A DNA stretch of 64,000 nt from JAHECQ01 sp963775125 (GCA_963775125.1 CAVZHQ010000006.1:124001-188000), one strand, 5' to 3'; counted from the stretch's first letter, positions 1 to 10,190 are shown. Program-made: numbers and translations. Notes: generated from the letters alone by a model not told the origin.

Positions 1-1
1 G

Positions 2-1360
2 GTGCGGGTTCGGATCGATGCCGAGGGCGATGTCTACTTCGGCTCGGTCATCCTCGAAGATTCCATCGACATCGAGCGCCGAGCGACCGCTGAGTACGTG
101 CTGCCCGTCCCGATGGGCAACCCGTCATCAGCAATCGGTACCGGCAACCTCGCCAACCCGGCGGGTGTGCAGAACATGTGGTTGGCCGTGAACTCCTACT
201 GCACCGGTCGAACACAGGGAGATCAGTTCAGCGCCTTCCACCTGACCTCCGCCTATATCTGTCCCGGCACCTGGACCCGTCGCGTGAACGGTTTCGTAGG
301 AGGCGCGTTCACCCAAGCCGGCCGCGCCAACAACCCGCAGTACGACCCGGAGGGCTACTACCTCGTCGCCGACATGCCGCCCGGTTCCGAGGCCTACAAC
401 TGGCGGGTCGAGTTCTATCAGCCCGGCATCTGTGACTATCGGAACGAAGCCAACACGAACCAGTGGTTGGCCGGCGATCCGGCGACCCGCCTGCGCGGCC
501 CGGCGATCGACGCCACGTTGTACGCAGCCGACGCAACGCCGCTGTCCGATGCGGACAACATCGTTCCGGCGAACGTCGTGGTCAACCGCACCTTCCCGCT
601 GACCGACTGCGGGTGGAGCACCCTGGGGACGATCCCGAGCACCGGTTTACGCGGGCGTTGGCTGATCAACTTCCGCTCGCTCGCGATGACGAACGAGACC
701 GGCATCAACTACTTCGCGGTGCGGGTGGTGCCGGCAGCAGGTCCTACGTCTGGGCAGGCTTGTGGTTCAGCTGCGAACAACTGGTGCCCCCAGCTGTCGG
801 CCAAGGACTATCTGCCCGTTTACGCGCCGAGTGTCATCCAGAACCTCGCCGGTCAGAACACGACGGTCTTGCCCAACAACGCCGTCGTCAACTTCTACCT
901 GTCGGAGATCGAAGCGGCCCATGCGGGAAAGACGCTCGTCCTGGAACTCTTCGATCCCGGCGAGGGCATGAACAACCTGCAGATCGTCGGCCCTCCGCCC
1001 ACGTATACCCGCTACCCGTTCACGTTCGCCACGACCGACTGCTCAGCCGGGTTGATGTGCAACGACGGCGGACCGATCGCCGACTTCACCGGTGATTCCA
1101 ACCCGCAGTGCGCGACCCCGCAAGAGTTGCCCCCGGTCGGTGTGACCCCAGTTGGCGGCACGTTCCCCTGCCTGACAGTGACGAACACTCGGTTCAACAA
1201 CCGGACCGTGCGAATCCTGATCGACATCCCGACGACGTACACATGCACGACCGACTGTTGGTGGCGGCTTCGCTACCAGCCTTCGGCCAACGTGTCGGTC
1301 ACCGACCGGACGACCTGGTCGGCTTCGATCATCGGGGATCCGGTCCGCCTCGTCGAGTAG
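2..1360 (+). CDS. C-terminal part of a secreted, TadG-like protein (5' truncated)
   Basis: The reading frame is open from the first bases of the window, so the GTG at position 2 is probably internal and the true N-terminus lies upstream. About 452 residues remain. They are rich in Asn, Thr and Pro with about a dozen scattered Cys, have no membrane span and have no catalytic motif I recognise, which suits an exported disulfide-bonded protein. The segment with EYVLPVPMG near residues 32-40 resembles large proteins found next to Flp/Tad pilus genes in Acidimicrobiia (TadE/TadG-like), but this is recalled similarity and no pilus gene is in view. The stop lies 32 nt inside the end of the convergent MFS gene, so the two 3' ends overlap. 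Confidence 0.5.
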   Translation: MRVRIDAEGDVYFGSVILEDSIDIERRATAEYVLPVPMGNPSSAIGTGNLANPAGVQNMWLAVNSYCTGRTQGDQFSAFHLTSAYICPGTWTRRVNGFVGGAFTQAGRANNPQYDPEGYYLVADMPPGSEAYNWRVEFYQPGICDYRNEANTNQWLAGDPATRLRGPAIDATLYAADATPLSDADNIVPANVVVNRTFPLTDCGWSTLGTIPSTGLRGRWLINFRSLAMTNETGINYFAVRVVPAAGPTSGQACGSAANNWCPQLSAKDYLPVYAPSVIQNLAGQNTTVLPNNAVVNFYLSEIEAAHAGKTLVLELFDPGEGMNNLQIVGPPPTYTRYPFTFATTDCSAGLMCNDGGPIADFTGDSNPQCATPQELPPVGVTPVGGTFPCLTVTNTRFNNRTVRILIDIPTTYTCTTDCWWRLRYQPSANVSVTDRTTWSASIIGDPVRLVE

Positions 1361-2561
1361 CGGCGCCCACGGGGAGCAGGATGGCGAAGGCACACACGCC
1401 CAGCACCATCGCGAGGGCGAGCGCAGGACGGTAGCCCAGGGAATCGATGGCCTTGCCCATCACGGGCGGGCCGATGAGACCGCCGAGGCCGGCGCCCGTG
1501 TAGAGCAGTCCGAGCAGTCCGCCGAGGCCCGCCGGGCCCCAGATGTCGGCCGCCACCGCGGGAGCGAGCGCAATGAAGCCCCCGTAGGAGACGCCCATCA
1601 CCACCGCGAACGCCAGCAAGAGGCCGTAGCTGCCCCCGGCGGCGAACCAGATGGCGAAGCTCAGGCCCAGCACCAGGATCGAGGCTTGGTACAACGTCAG
1701 GGGTTTGGTGCGAGCCGCCAGCCGGCCGAGACCAAGGCGTCCGACGATGGACGCCAAGCCGATGAGACCGAGCAGAACACCGGCCGAGCGGTCAGAGCCC
1801 TGCTCCTCCATGTAGTCGGCGATGAACACGAACGGCAGGAAGAGCGGGAACGCCATCACGAACATCGACGCGTACATCAACCAGAACGGTCGTGACGTCT
1901 TGATCGTCTCGACGAGCGAGGTGGCGACGCCTGCGACCCCGGCTGCAGGCGGACGTTTGGCCCCGATCGCGGCGATGGACATGAGGATGCCGGCGCCAAC
2001 CGCCAGGATGACGTAGGTCTGGCGCCAGCCGTAACGATCGATCAGCCATTCGGCCAACGGCGCGTTGATGAGGGTGCCGAACCCGATCCCGGCGACGGCC
2101 AGCCCGATCGCGGTCGTGCGCTTCTCGGCGAACCAGCCACCGACACATGCCACCATCGGCACGTAGCCGCACGCCACGCCGATACCGACACCGAGGCTGT
2201 AGGTGAGGTACCCGACGTACAGGTTGTCGACTCGCGAGGTGGCCAGCAGGCCGAGGACCATGGACACGGCGCCGAAGATGAGCACGGGCCGCGGCCCGAT
2301 GCGGTCGGCAACTTTGCCGCTGATGACGCCGAGCAAGAAGTAGAGGAAGGTCGTGAGGGCGAAGAAGAAGGCGGTGCGGCCCCGGCCGATTCCGAACTCC
2401 TTGACCATCGAAGTGAAGAACCCGCTGAAGCTGTAGGCAACGCCGAACACGGTGTACATCGACACAAAAGCGGCACCGACGACCCGCCAGCCTTCGGGGC
2501 CATCGACGAGCGGTTGGTCAGTGGTTCCGTCAGTTACCGGAATGGTCGAAAGGCGTCGCAC
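1329..2561 (-). CDS. MFS transporter, oxalate/formate antiporter or monocarboxylate type
   Basis: This 410-residue protein has about 12 hydrophobic segments. A cytoplasmic N-terminus of about 27 residues is followed by a first span whose pattern (VAYSFSGFF) resembles monocarboxylate/OFA-type MFS proteins. The loop after the second span reads GKVADRIGPRP, the usual MFS motif A. It should move an organic acid or similar small substrate across the inner membrane; the substrate cannot be read from sequence. The ATG at 2561 overlaps the last 28 nt of the upstream epoxide hydrolase, so translation is probably coupled and the transporter may import that enzyme's substrate or export its product. Its 3' end overlaps the convergent gene by 32 nt. 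Confidence 0.85.
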   Translation of the reverse strand: MRRLSTIPVTDGTTDQPLVDGPEGWRVVGAAFVSMYTVFGVAYSFSGFFTSMVKEFGIGRGRTAFFFALTTFLYFLLGVISGKVADRIGPRPVLIFGAVSMVLGLLATSRVDNLYVGYLTYSLGVGIGVACGYVPMVACVGGWFAEKRTTAIGLAVAGIGFGTLINAPLAEWLIDRYGWRQTYVILAVGAGILMSIAAIGAKRPPAAGVAGVATSLVETIKTSRPFWLMYASMFVMAFPLFLPFVFIADYMEEQGSDRSAGVLLGLIGLASIVGRLGLGRLAARTKPLTLYQASILVLGLSFAIWFAAGGSYGLLLAFAVVMGVSYGGFIALAPAVAADIWGPAGLGGLLGLLYTGAGLGGLIGPPVMGKAIDSLGYRPALALAMVLGVCAFAILLPVGAATRRGGPDPR

Positions 2562-3676
2562 ACCTCACCTACGAACGTCTCGGGAACCTCGAAGGCGGCG
2601 AAATGTCCGCCCTTGTCGTACTCGGCCCAGTGGCGAATGTCGGTGAAGCTCGACTCGACCCATTTGCGTACGGGCGGGACGATCTCCTTGGGGAAGACGG
2701 CGAACCCGGAGGGGATGGAGACCGTGTGCCGGGTGCCCCGGCCGAAGCTCTCCCAGTAGATGCGGGCCGACGAAGCTCCCGCGGCGTTGACCCAGTAGAA
2801 CATGACGTTGTCGAGCAGCTCGTCCCGGGTGAGCACGTTCTCGGGGTGGCCGTCGCAGTCGGTCCACGCCCAGAACTTCTCGAGGATCCACCCAGCCTGG
2901 CCGGCGGGGGAGTCGACCAGGCCGTAGCCGATGGTCTGCGGCCGTGTCGCCTGTTGCTTGGAGTAGCCCGAGTCCCAGTCGCGGTAGTACGCGGCGCCAT
3001 CGAGGGCTCGTTGCTCCTCGGGTGTCGGCTCGCCGTCGATCTTGGGGCGAGCGCCCATCGCGAGGGTGACGTGAATGGCTGCACAATGCTCGGGGTCGGT
3101 GGCACCGATGGCGGTGGTGACCGCCGATCCCCAATCGCCGCCCTGGGCGACGTAGCGGTCGTACCCGAGGCGTGCCATCAGCTCGGCGAAGGTGACAGCG
3201 ATCTTGTCGACGCCCCAGCCGGGCACGGTGGGCTTGCCCGAGAATCCGAAGCCCGGCAGCGAAGGAGCAACGACGTGGAAGGCGTCGGCGGCGTTGCCAC
3301 CGAACGCGGTGGGGTCGACGAGCGGTTCGATGACCTTGTGGAACTCGACGATGGATCCGGGCCAACCGTGGGTGATGAGGAGCGGAATGGCGTCGGGATG
3401 GGGGGAGCGTTGATGGACGAAGTGCACGTCGAGACCATCGATCTCGGTGGTGAACTGGTCGAACCGGTTCAGTGCGGCCTCGCGGGATCGCCAGTCGTAG
3501 TCGGTCGCCCAGTACTCGCAGACCTCCTTGAGGTAGGCGAGGGGTATGCCCTGACTCCAGTCGTCGACGACCTCCTCGTCGGCCCAGCGTGTGTTGTTCA
3601 GGCGCTGGCGAAGATCCTCGAGAACGGCGTCGGGGACGGCGATGGTGAACGGCGTGACTTCGGTCGATCCTTGCAT
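2534..3676 (-). CDS. Epoxide hydrolase (EHN-type, alpha/beta fold)
   Basis: This 380-residue protein has the N-terminal epoxide hydrolase domain (about residues 7-115, including WADEEVVDDWSQG) followed by an alpha/beta-hydrolase core. HGWPG at 103-107 forms the oxyanion hole, Asp181 in GGDWG is the expected nucleophile, and His358 in GGHF is the general base. Enzymes of this family open epoxides to diols in the cytoplasm, as in juvenile-hormone or microsomal-type epoxide hydrolases. Length and motifs are complete. The MFS gene overlaps its 3' end, and a divergent SDR starts 57 bp away. The start at 3676 is supported by a TAGTGT box six nt upstream, which predicts a leaderless mRNA. Confidence 0.92.
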   Translation of the reverse strand: MQGSTEVTPFTIAVPDAVLEDLRQRLNNTRWADEEVVDDWSQGIPLAYLKEVCEYWATDYDWRSREAALNRFDQFTTEIDGLDVHFVHQRSPHPDAIPLLITHGWPGSIVEFHKVIEPLVDPTAFGGNAADAFHVVAPSLPGFGFSGKPTVPGWGVDKIAVTFAELMARLGYDRYVAQGGDWGSAVTTAIGATDPEHCAAIHVTLAMGARPKIDGEPTPEEQRALDGAAYYRDWDSGYSKQQATRPQTIGYGLVDSPAGQAGWILEKFWAWTDCDGHPENVLTRDELLDNVMFYWVNAAGASSARIYWESFGRGTRHTVSIPSGFAVFPKEIVPPVRKWVESSFTDIRHWAEYDKGGHFAAFEVPETFVGEVCDAFRPFR

Positions 3677-3682
3677 GGTCGG

Positions 3683-3688
3683 ACACTA
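3683..3688 (-). promoter_or_regulatory. -10 box, leaderless start of the epoxide hydrolase
   Basis: On the minus strand TAGTGT is followed by six nt and then the ATG at 3676. That places transcription start on or next to the A of ATG. No Shine-Dalgarno sequence is present. Confidence 0.55.
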
Positions 3689-3733
3689 GCGCCGGCTCGG
3701 CGCGCGACTGGAACCTCGACTACAACGGGTGCA

Positions 3734-4522
3734 ATGACCGAACCCGCCGCCTTCCCACTTCCCAACGTCAGCTTCGACCTCGGAGGCCAGGTCGCCCTCG
3801 TCACCGGCACCACGTCCGGCCTGGGTCGGCGCTTTGCCCTCGTGCTCGCAGCCTCGGGGGCTCGGGTCGTCGTGACCGGTCGTCGCCAGGAGCGCCTCGA
3901 CGCGCTGGCGGTGGAGATCGAAGCGTCCGGAGGCGTTGCCGTGCCCGTGGCCGTCGACGTCACCGATCCGGACTCGTTGGTCGCTGCAGTCGATGCCGCG
4001 GAAGCGGCGTTCGACGCGCCGGTGCAGATTCTGGTCAACAACGCCGGCATCCCCGATGCGCAACGGGCACACCGCATGCCGCTCGACCTCATCGATGCCG
4101 TGTTCGACACCAACCTTCGGGGTCCGTACATCTTGTCCTGCGAGGTCGCTCGGCGGCTGATCGCAGCCGAGCTTCCGGGCCGCATGGTCAACATCTCCTC
4201 CATGGGTGCGTTTCAGTATTCCGGTCAAGGGGCCGCGCTGTATTCGATCACCAAGGCCGGCATCAACCGCATGACCGAGGCGTTGGCCGTCGAATGGGCT
4301 CGCTTCGGCATCAACGTCAACGGGATTGCCCCCGGAGCGTTTGCCTCGGAGATGATGGACGGGATGCTCGAGCGCATGGGCGACATCACGCGGCACTTCC
4401 CCCGCCAGCGGCTCGGTGATCCGGCCCAGCTCGACAGCACGCTGTTGTTCCTGTGTTCGTCGGCGTCAGAGTTCGTGACCGGAACGGTCGTGAAGGTGGA
4501 CGACGGCCAGGGATCTCGCTGA
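3734..4522 (+). CDS. SDR-family oxidoreductase
   Basis: A 262-residue classical short-chain dehydrogenase/reductase. The cofactor motif TGTTSGLG lies near residues 25-32, NNAG near 104-107, the catalytic Ser in NISSMG and the YSITK Tyr/Lys pair near 170-174. The Arg pair in VTGRRQE after beta-strand 2 favours NADP(H). Substrate is unknown. The reading frame stays open more than 1 kb upstream, but that part is antisense to the epoxide hydrolase. The ATG at 3734 was chosen because it begins just before the conserved Rossmann strand and lies between divergent genes. The 3' end is followed by a 15-bp minisatellite and then the acyl-CoA dehydrogenase. Confidence 0.88.
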   Translation: MTEPAAFPLPNVSFDLGGQVALVTGTTSGLGRRFALVLAASGARVVVTGRRQERLDALAVEIEASGGVAVPVAVDVTDPDSLVAAVDAAEAAFDAPVQILVNNAGIPDAQRAHRMPLDLIDAVFDTNLRGPYILSCEVARRLIAAELPGRMVNISSMGAFQYSGQGAALYSITKAGINRMTEALAVEWARFGINVNGIAPGAFASEMMDGMLERMGDITRHFPRQRLGDPAQLDSTLLFLCSSASEFVTGTVVKVDDGQGSR

Positions 4523-4562
4523 TCCCACCGGCCGCAACGGTGGAAGCGTCGGCCAGAATAGG

Positions 4563-4607
4563 CAGCGTTGCATGAGACAGCGTTGCATGAGACAGCGTTG
4601 CATGAGG
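4563..4607. repeat. Minisatellite, three 15-bp tandem copies
   Basis: The unit CAGCGTTGCATGAGA is repeated in perfect tandem (last base variant in copy 3) just upstream of the acyl-CoA dehydrogenase start at 4639. Each unit contains an ATG, none in a useful reading frame context. It lies in the putative 5' leader. Confidence 0.85.
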
Positions 4608-4638
4608 CACGGTCAACAAGCACGAGAAACGAGTAAGC

Positions 4639-5878
4639 ATGTCCAACGAGTCGGTGCAGGAAATCGAAGGCCTGGCCAACGCATTCGTCGACGAGTTCTG
4701 GGATCCGTCGCTCACGGTCGGACAGTGGTGGGCCCATCTCACTCGTGAGCGTTTCGTCAACATGACCCTGCCGGTCAGCGGCGGGGGGGCGAGGATGGAG
4801 CGGGCCCCAGGCCGCTGCGGCCAACAAGGTCATGACCGAACGTCGGGTTCTCGGACCGCCCAGTGGACTCGGCATGCTGCTGGCAGCACCGACGATCGCC
4901 ACCCACGGGACACCCGAACAGATCGACCGATGGGTGCCGAACATCCTCAACGGCACCGAATCGTGGTGCCAGCTGTTCTCCGAGCCCGGCGCCGGCTCCG
5001 ACCTGGCCGGCCTTCAGACCAAGGCGGTGCAGGACGGCGATGAGTGGATCATCACCGGTCAGAAGGTGTGGACCTCGAATGGACACCATTCGAACTGGGG
5101 CATGCTCATCGCTCGCACCGACCCCGAGCTCCCCAAGCATCAGGGCATCACCTACTTCGGGTTTCCCATGAACCAGCCCGGTGTCGAGGTCCGGCCGCTC
5201 ACCGAGATGACCGGACGAGCGCTCTTCAACGAGGTCTTCATCGAAGAAGCGCGGGTCTCATCGGCCAACATGCTCGGGGCCCGCGGCGATGGCTGGCGGG
5301 TGGCCAACACGACGTTGGCCTTCGAGCGGTCGGGCATCGGCGGAGGCCACGGCGGCGGGTTCGGGACCGCGACCCCCGGCCCCATCGCGGGCAACCTCGA
5401 CCGCCCGGTCGCCGACTTCCTGGGCAAACGCGAGGCAATGTCGGTCGGAGCGGTCGGCCGTCGCATCCTCAGTCTCCTCAGCGAGGAGGCCGCCGCTCGG
5501 GGCAAGGACACCGATCCGGTGGTGCGCCAGAAGCTGGCCCAGCTCCACACCCTCCACCGCATTGCCTCGATGACCATGCAACGGCAGTCGGCCGAGCGGA
5601 GGACGGGGCGCAAGAACACGGGCCTTGGAGCCGGCGTCGAAGGCAACGTCGCCAAGGTGCAGAACACCCAACAGATCCTGCTCGCCCGCGAGCTCATCGG
5701 CAACATTCTCGGCCCCGATGCGGTCATCACCGGCCGGTCGGCCGCGACCGAGGGTTTGCTTCAGGAACTGATCCTGTTCTCGCCCGCGCCTCCCATTTAT
5801 GGCGGCACCGACGAGATCCAACGCAACGTCATCGGCGAACGAGGCCTCGGTCTCCCCAAAGAGCCCACCCCCAACTGA
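4639..5878 (+). CDS. Acyl-CoA dehydrogenase (FadE-like), one frameshift
   Basis: Flavoenzyme of acyl-CoA oxidation. The frame from ATG 4639 encodes the N-terminus (residues 1-48), then breaks in a run of seven G at 4783-4789. Removing one G joins it to the downstream frame, which reads GGRGWSGPQAAAANKV and continues without interruption to 5878, giving 412 residues, a normal length. FAD/substrate motifs SEPGAGSDLAG and KVWTSNG are intact. The C-terminal signature is YGGTDEIQRN: the MCAD-type Glu before GT is Gly here, so the base may be the Glu in the helix-G segment LAFERSG, as in isovaleryl-CoA dehydrogenases. It closely resembles the gene at 33257-34501. The homopolymer site makes sequencing error the likeliest cause of the break. 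Confidence 0.88.
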
Positions 5879-5887
5879 CCGAAATTT

Positions 5888-5922
5888 GCAGCGTTAGCCA
5901 CGTCCAGCGTGGCTAACGCTGC
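5888..5922. terminator. Perfect 15-bp hairpin between convergent genes
   Basis: Arms 5888-5902 and 5908-5922 are perfectly complementary around the loop TCCAG. The hairpin sits between the 3' ends of the acyl-CoA dehydrogenase and the DUF2461 gene, so it can act in both directions. No U-tract follows. The same core, lengthened, recurs at 33174-33220. Confidence 0.75.
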
Positions 5923-5953
5923 ACAGAATGCCGGGGTGGGCCGAGGTCGGGTC

Positions 5954-6641
5954 TCAGAACGCCAGGTCGAGGGCCTGACAGAGGAAGCGCATGAACGGCG
6001 CAGTGTCCCGACAGAGCTCGGCGAAGTCGTCGAGGAACGACCCGGACGTGAGTTCGCGCTGAGTGAGCGACCTCATCACGAGGAAGTCCTTGCGCTTGAG
6101 GTCCTCGATGAGCGGATCGTCCTTGGCGAACCCTTTGGGCGGACGGGTCAGCGAATCGCCTGCTCGGGTAGAATCGGGCGGTGAGCGTCGGGTCTTCGAC
6201 GATGGCCAACCACTGGTCGCGGTGCTCGCTGATGTGCGTGCGTATGACCTGGGCCATGGCCGGCTCAGGGTGCCAGAGACCCGCACCGGCGAAGCAACCT
6301 CGTGGCTCGACGTGCAGATAGAAGCCTGGGGCGTGGACGTCCTTGGCCCGCTCGTGGCGAAAATGCAGGCCGGTGTTGGTCTTGTAGGGCGTCTTGTCCT
6401 TTCCGAATCGGGTGTCCCGATTGATGCGGAACAGCGAACCGCCGCTGGCGCGGGCGTTGGCCTCGAACCGGGGGCTGATGGCGGTGAGATGGGGGCGGAA
6501 GTCGTCGATGAAATCGAGCGCCGGCTCTTTCACGTGGGCTTCGTACCGCTTTCGGTTGCTGTCGAACCACGCCCGGTCGTTGTTGTCGGCCAGCTCGGAA
6601 AGGAAGTCGAAAGTCGCCTTGGTGAAGTAGCGCGTGGCCAC
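5954..6641 (-). CDS. DUF2461 (TIGR02453) family protein, one frameshift
   Basis: Protein of unknown function from the DUF2461 family, normally about 220-230 residues. The N-terminal frame from GTG 6641 gives the family's RAWFDSNRKRYE, FRINRDTRFGKDK and PYKTNTGLHFRH segments. Near 6170-6180 the frame shifts, and the continuation GDSLTRPPKGF...LIEDLKRKDF is read to the stop at 5954. Together they give 228 residues, the expected size. The start lies one base after the SDR stop codon, making it the last gene of a four-gene minus-strand operon. The family has no established reaction, and nothing in the context assigns one. Confidence 0.8.
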
Positions 6642-6642
6642 G

Positions 6643-7425
6643 TCAGCCGGCTGCCTCGATGCGAGCCTGAAGCTTGCGCATGCCTCTCAGCCACTTCTCG
6701 GGCTCGGCCGTCTTGAACTCCATCCACTCTTGAGCGATCGGATCGGTGAGGATGAGGAATCGCTCCTCGGCGAAGGCATCGGTCACTTGCTGGGCGACCT
6801 CCTCGGGCTCCTTGAGCGGACCCGCGGCTGCTCGTGCCCATTCGCTGTCGGCCTGCGGACCCAGCATGGGGGTGCGGACGCCGAGCGGGGCCAACAGGTA
6901 CACCCGAATCCCTTGGTCGTGGTACGTGATCGAAAGCCACTCGGCGAGACCGACAACCGCGTGTTTCGACGTGGCGTAGGGCGCATTGCCGTGGCTGGTG
7001 AGGATGCCGGCCATCGAGGCGGTGTGCTGAATGTGTCCTTCGCCTCGAGCCAGCATGCTGGGCAGCACGGCGCGAACCGCGTGCACATGGCTCATCACGT
7101 TGATGTCCCATTGGCGCTGCCACTCGTCGATGGGCGTGGTGAGCGGATCGCCACCCGAAGCGATGCCGGCGTTGTTGCACAGCACATCGATGGGCCCGTG
7201 ATCGCGTTCGACGCGTTCCAACATCTCGGTGATTTCGTCGGCGACCCCGACATCCACGACCTCGGCCTGTCCGCCGATGGCGTCGGCCACCGTCCGAGCG
7301 TGCTCGGCGGCGCGGTCGACCACGACGACCTTGCGGGCGCCGTCGGCGGCAAAACGCTCGCACAGCGCCTTGCCGATTCCGCTCCCCCCACCGGTCACGA
7401 CACAAACACGATCGGTTACCTGCAT
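6643..7425 (-). CDS. SDR-family oxidoreductase
   Basis: A 260-residue classical SDR: TGGGSGIG at about residues 11-18, CNNAG near 87-91, the Ser in HTASMAG and YATSK (about 150-154). The acidic VVDRAAE after beta-2 suggests preference for NAD(H). The tail of about 60 residues after the Rossmann fold includes KEPEEVAQQV, typical of SDRs acting on lipid or steroid-like substrates, though that is weak evidence. It follows the aminotransferase by 21 bp and precedes DUF2461 by one base. AAGGGG about 10 nt upstream of the ATG serves as ribosome-binding site, unlike the leaderless genes nearby, which suits an internal operon gene. Confidence 0.88.
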   Translation of the reverse strand: MQVTDRVCVVTGGGSGIGKALCERFAADGARKVVVVDRAAEHARTVADAIGGQAEVVDVGVADEITEMLERVERDHGPIDVLCNNAGIASGGDPLTTPIDEWQRQWDINVMSHVHAVRAVLPSMLARGEGHIQHTASMAGILTSHGNAPYATSKHAVVGLAEWLSITYHDQGIRVYLLAPLGVRTPMLGPQADSEWARAAAGPLKEPEEVAQQVTDAFAEERFLILTDPIAQEWMEFKTAEPEKWLRGMRKLQARIEAAG

Positions 7426-7446
7426 GATGCTGCCCCTTTGGCTTGC

Positions 7447-8762
7447 TTATTGGGAATCGGCGATGGCCGCGGTGAGCGCGGCGACGCCTTGGTCGATCTC
7501 GTCGGCGGACACATCGAGCATCGGCGCCAGGCGAATGACGTTGCCGTACAACCCGCCCTTGCCGACGAGTAGTCCGTGGCGCTTCGCGCCCTCGAGCACG
7601 GCAGCGGTCCTGGACGGATCGGGCTCGAGCGAGTCGGGCGCGGTGATCTCGAACGCCCACATGAGGCCCCTGCCCCGTAGCTCGGCGATCCAGGGAGTCT
7701 CGTCGACCACGGGCCCGAAGTTGTTGAGGAAACGCTGACCCATCCGCTTCGCGTTGCCCTGCAGGTCGTTGTCGCGGACGTAGTCGAGGGTGGCGAGTCC
7801 GCCTGCGGCGGACAGCGGGTTGCCGCCGAACGTCGAGAACGAGGTGACCTGGATGGTGTCCATGATCTCTGCCCGGGCCACGACCCCAGCGAGCGTGATG
7901 CCGTTGCCGACACCCTTGGCGAACGTCAGGATGTCGGGCACGATGCCGTGGGCCTGGTAGCCCCAGTAGTGTTCTCCTGTCCGACCCCAACCGGTTTGCA
8001 CTTCGTCGGAAATGAAGAGAATGCCGCGGTTGGCCAGTTCCTTGTGCATGGCGCCGAAGAAGCCGTCGGGCGGGGTGGCGAAGCCGCCGACACCCTGGAT
8101 CGGTTCGGCGATCAGCGCGGCCTGGCTTCCAGCGGAGGTCATGTCGAGCAGCTGGCTGAGATCGTTGACCGCCGCCTGGGTGAACGAGGCATCGTCGAGC
8201 GCGGCGTAGGGGGAGCGGAGCCGGTAGGGGCCTTGCACGAAGGTGACCTGGAGCCCGGAGAGGCTGGTGGAGGACCACGACGCGTGCGACGTGATGGCCT
8301 GCGCGGTGAACGAGCGCCCGTGGTAGCTGTTGCGCATGGCGAGCACTTGGTTCGACTTGCGGTAGGACGTGGCCAGGAGGATGGCGGTGTCGTTGGCCTC
8401 GGTCCCAGACGTCGTGAAGAACACTCGTCGCGTCGGGGATGCCCGACAGGCCGGCGATCCGCTCGGCCAACTCGATCATGGGTTCGGACAAGTACAGCGT
8501 CGAGGTGTGCATCACCTTGGCCGCCTGGGCCTGCACGGCTGCAGTGACCGACGCGTTGTTGTGGCCGACCATGGTGGTGAGGACGCCGCCGAAGAAGTCC
8601 AGGTATCGATGTCCTTCGAGATCCCACACGAAGCTGCCCTGCCCATGATCGATCGAAATCGGGTTCGGCGTACATGGGCCTTACGTAGGAGGGAAGTACG
8701 GCGCGATAGCGAGCAAGCAGGTCGGCCGTCGATGCGGAGGACGCGGTCAGGTGCGCGGTCAT
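7447..8762 (-). CDS. Class III PLP aminotransferase (AGXT2-like), two frameshifts
   Basis: PLP-dependent aminotransferase of class III, probably transferring an omega- or alpha-amino group to glyoxylate or pyruvate. Three frames join into 437 residues: 8762 to about 8662 (N-terminus RYRAVLPSYV), about 8662 to 8430 (VWDLEGHRYLDFFGGV, VGHNN), and about 8425 to 7447 (FFTTSGTEAND, SYHGRSF, ISDEVQTGWGRTG, and FAKGVGNG with the Schiff-base Lys). Breaks lie at a CCC run near 8661 and around 8423-8433. All active-site motifs survive once the frames are joined. Its ATG overlaps the MFS stop as ATGA (8759-8762), so it is coupled to the exporter gene. Whether it is broken in the cell cannot be told from sequence. 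Confidence 0.85.
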
Positions 8763-10190
8763 GTGCGGAGGTTACCCCTGCCGCGCTTGGCGCCGCGGCG
8801 AAGCCGGATGGTCTCGGCAAGCGACGCAAGCGCCAGGACGACGGACATGACGATGAACACGGTTCGGAACGCTGCGTCGTAGCCGCGCTCGGGTTCGATC
8901 GCGTCGAACAAGGCACTTGATGCCGCGACCGCCGTCACGATGCCGGCCGTGCGGGTCAGCAGGGCCAGTCCGCCCGCCACGCCCTGTTGATTCGCCGGAA
9001 GGGCGTGCATGATCGTCTTCATGTTGGGCACCGCGAACGCACCGAGCCCCGCACCCACCCCGAGCAGGCCGATCGACCATGGCGAATGCTCGGGCGGCCG
9101 AGCCGATCCCGCCGTCTGCGGTGCTCCCGGCAAGTCCGAGGACGGCCATCGAAGCGGCCATCACGGCCAACCCACCCACGACGAGCGGACCGCTGCGGCC
9201 TCGGTCGGCGCGGCGACCGGCCTTCGGCGCGACCAGAGCGGTGGCCGCCGGCGAGAGCGCAAGGCAGCAACCGGCGGTCAACACGTTCCATCCGAACTGG
9301 TCGACCATGAGGGCCGGCAGGAGGAGCCAGGTGGCAAACATCGCGCCGTTCGACGTGAGGGCGAGCACGTTGGCCGCCATGAAGTCGCTCTGATGGAGCA
9401 ACCCAGGGTCGAGGAGGGGGTGATCGGTCCGGCGCAGCGACTCGGGGAATCAGCCACGAGCGCGACCGCCGCGACGGCCGCAGCACCGAGTACCGCCGGG
9501 GAGGACCAACCGAGCGTGCGGCCACCGTTGATGGCCAGGAGCCCGGCCGTCAGGACGACGGTGAACAGCAATCCGCCCGCAACATCGGTCGGGGGACGAG
9601 CGGTCGCGCGCCGGCTGGTCGACCATGCGCACGGACAGGACGACCAGCAGCAGGGACAGGGGTGCTCGGAACCAGAACACCGCAGGCCAGCCGCCGGCCC
9701 GGACCAGCGGTCCGCCGACGATCGGCCCGATGGCCAGACCGATTGCCGCGCTCGTCTGGAACCGCCCGATGGCATGGCCCTTGGCGTCGTCGCCTGCGCT
9801 GATGGTGATCAATGCCGGCGCCGAGGCCATCACCATGGCCGTGCTCACACCCTGAAAGGCCCGCCCGACCAGGAAGATCTCAAAGGTCGGGGCCAGGGCG
9901 CAGACGATCAAGGCGATGGTGGCCGAAGTCGCTCCCGCCGCGAGGACTCGGTCGGGACCGAACCGATCGCCGAGCTGGCCTGCGCCGAGAAGCGATCCGC
10001 CGTACGCGAGGACAAAGCAGACGACCACCCACTGGAGGCCAGAGACCTCGAGATCGAAGTGCGCGGTCAGATCAGGGAAGGCGATGTTGAGGGCGGTGTC
10101 CAGGGAGCCGAAGACACCAGCGAGCACCGCGAGCAACACGGTCGCGTTCGGTGGGACGGTCGACCGCGGTGGGGAGTGCTCCGTTGACAA
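8759..10190 (-). CDS. MFS exporter, DHA2 (EmrB/QacA) type, three frameshifts
   Basis: Drug:H+ antiporter-like permease. Joined frames give about 475-500 residues with a DHA2-like layout. TM1 has LDTALNIAFPDL, the motif-D/B region has WVVVCFVLAYGG and GQLGDRFGPDR, and the region around TM5 has GPIVGGPLV. Shifts occur near 9610, 9440 and 9105; each time the hydrophobic pattern resumes in another frame. The frame extends to ATG 10247/10256, but that would put its start on top of the divergent rhodanese start at 10246 and its promoter. I therefore prefer the in-frame TTG at 10190, which still leaves a normal cytoplasmic leader before TM1. It is the first gene of the operon with the aminotransferase. 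Confidence 0.78.

Noticed and set aside
2603..3733. Upstream extension of the SDR gene at 3734 (the open frame begins at 2603)
   Set aside because: The extension is antisense to the epoxide hydrolase and shows no domain. The SDR fold begins right after ATG 3734.
10184..10189. TTGACA as a -35 box for the rhodanese gene
   Set aside because: No -10 box lies 16-18 nt downstream. The clear TATGCT box at 10233 is 43 nt away, so the hexamer is probably chance.
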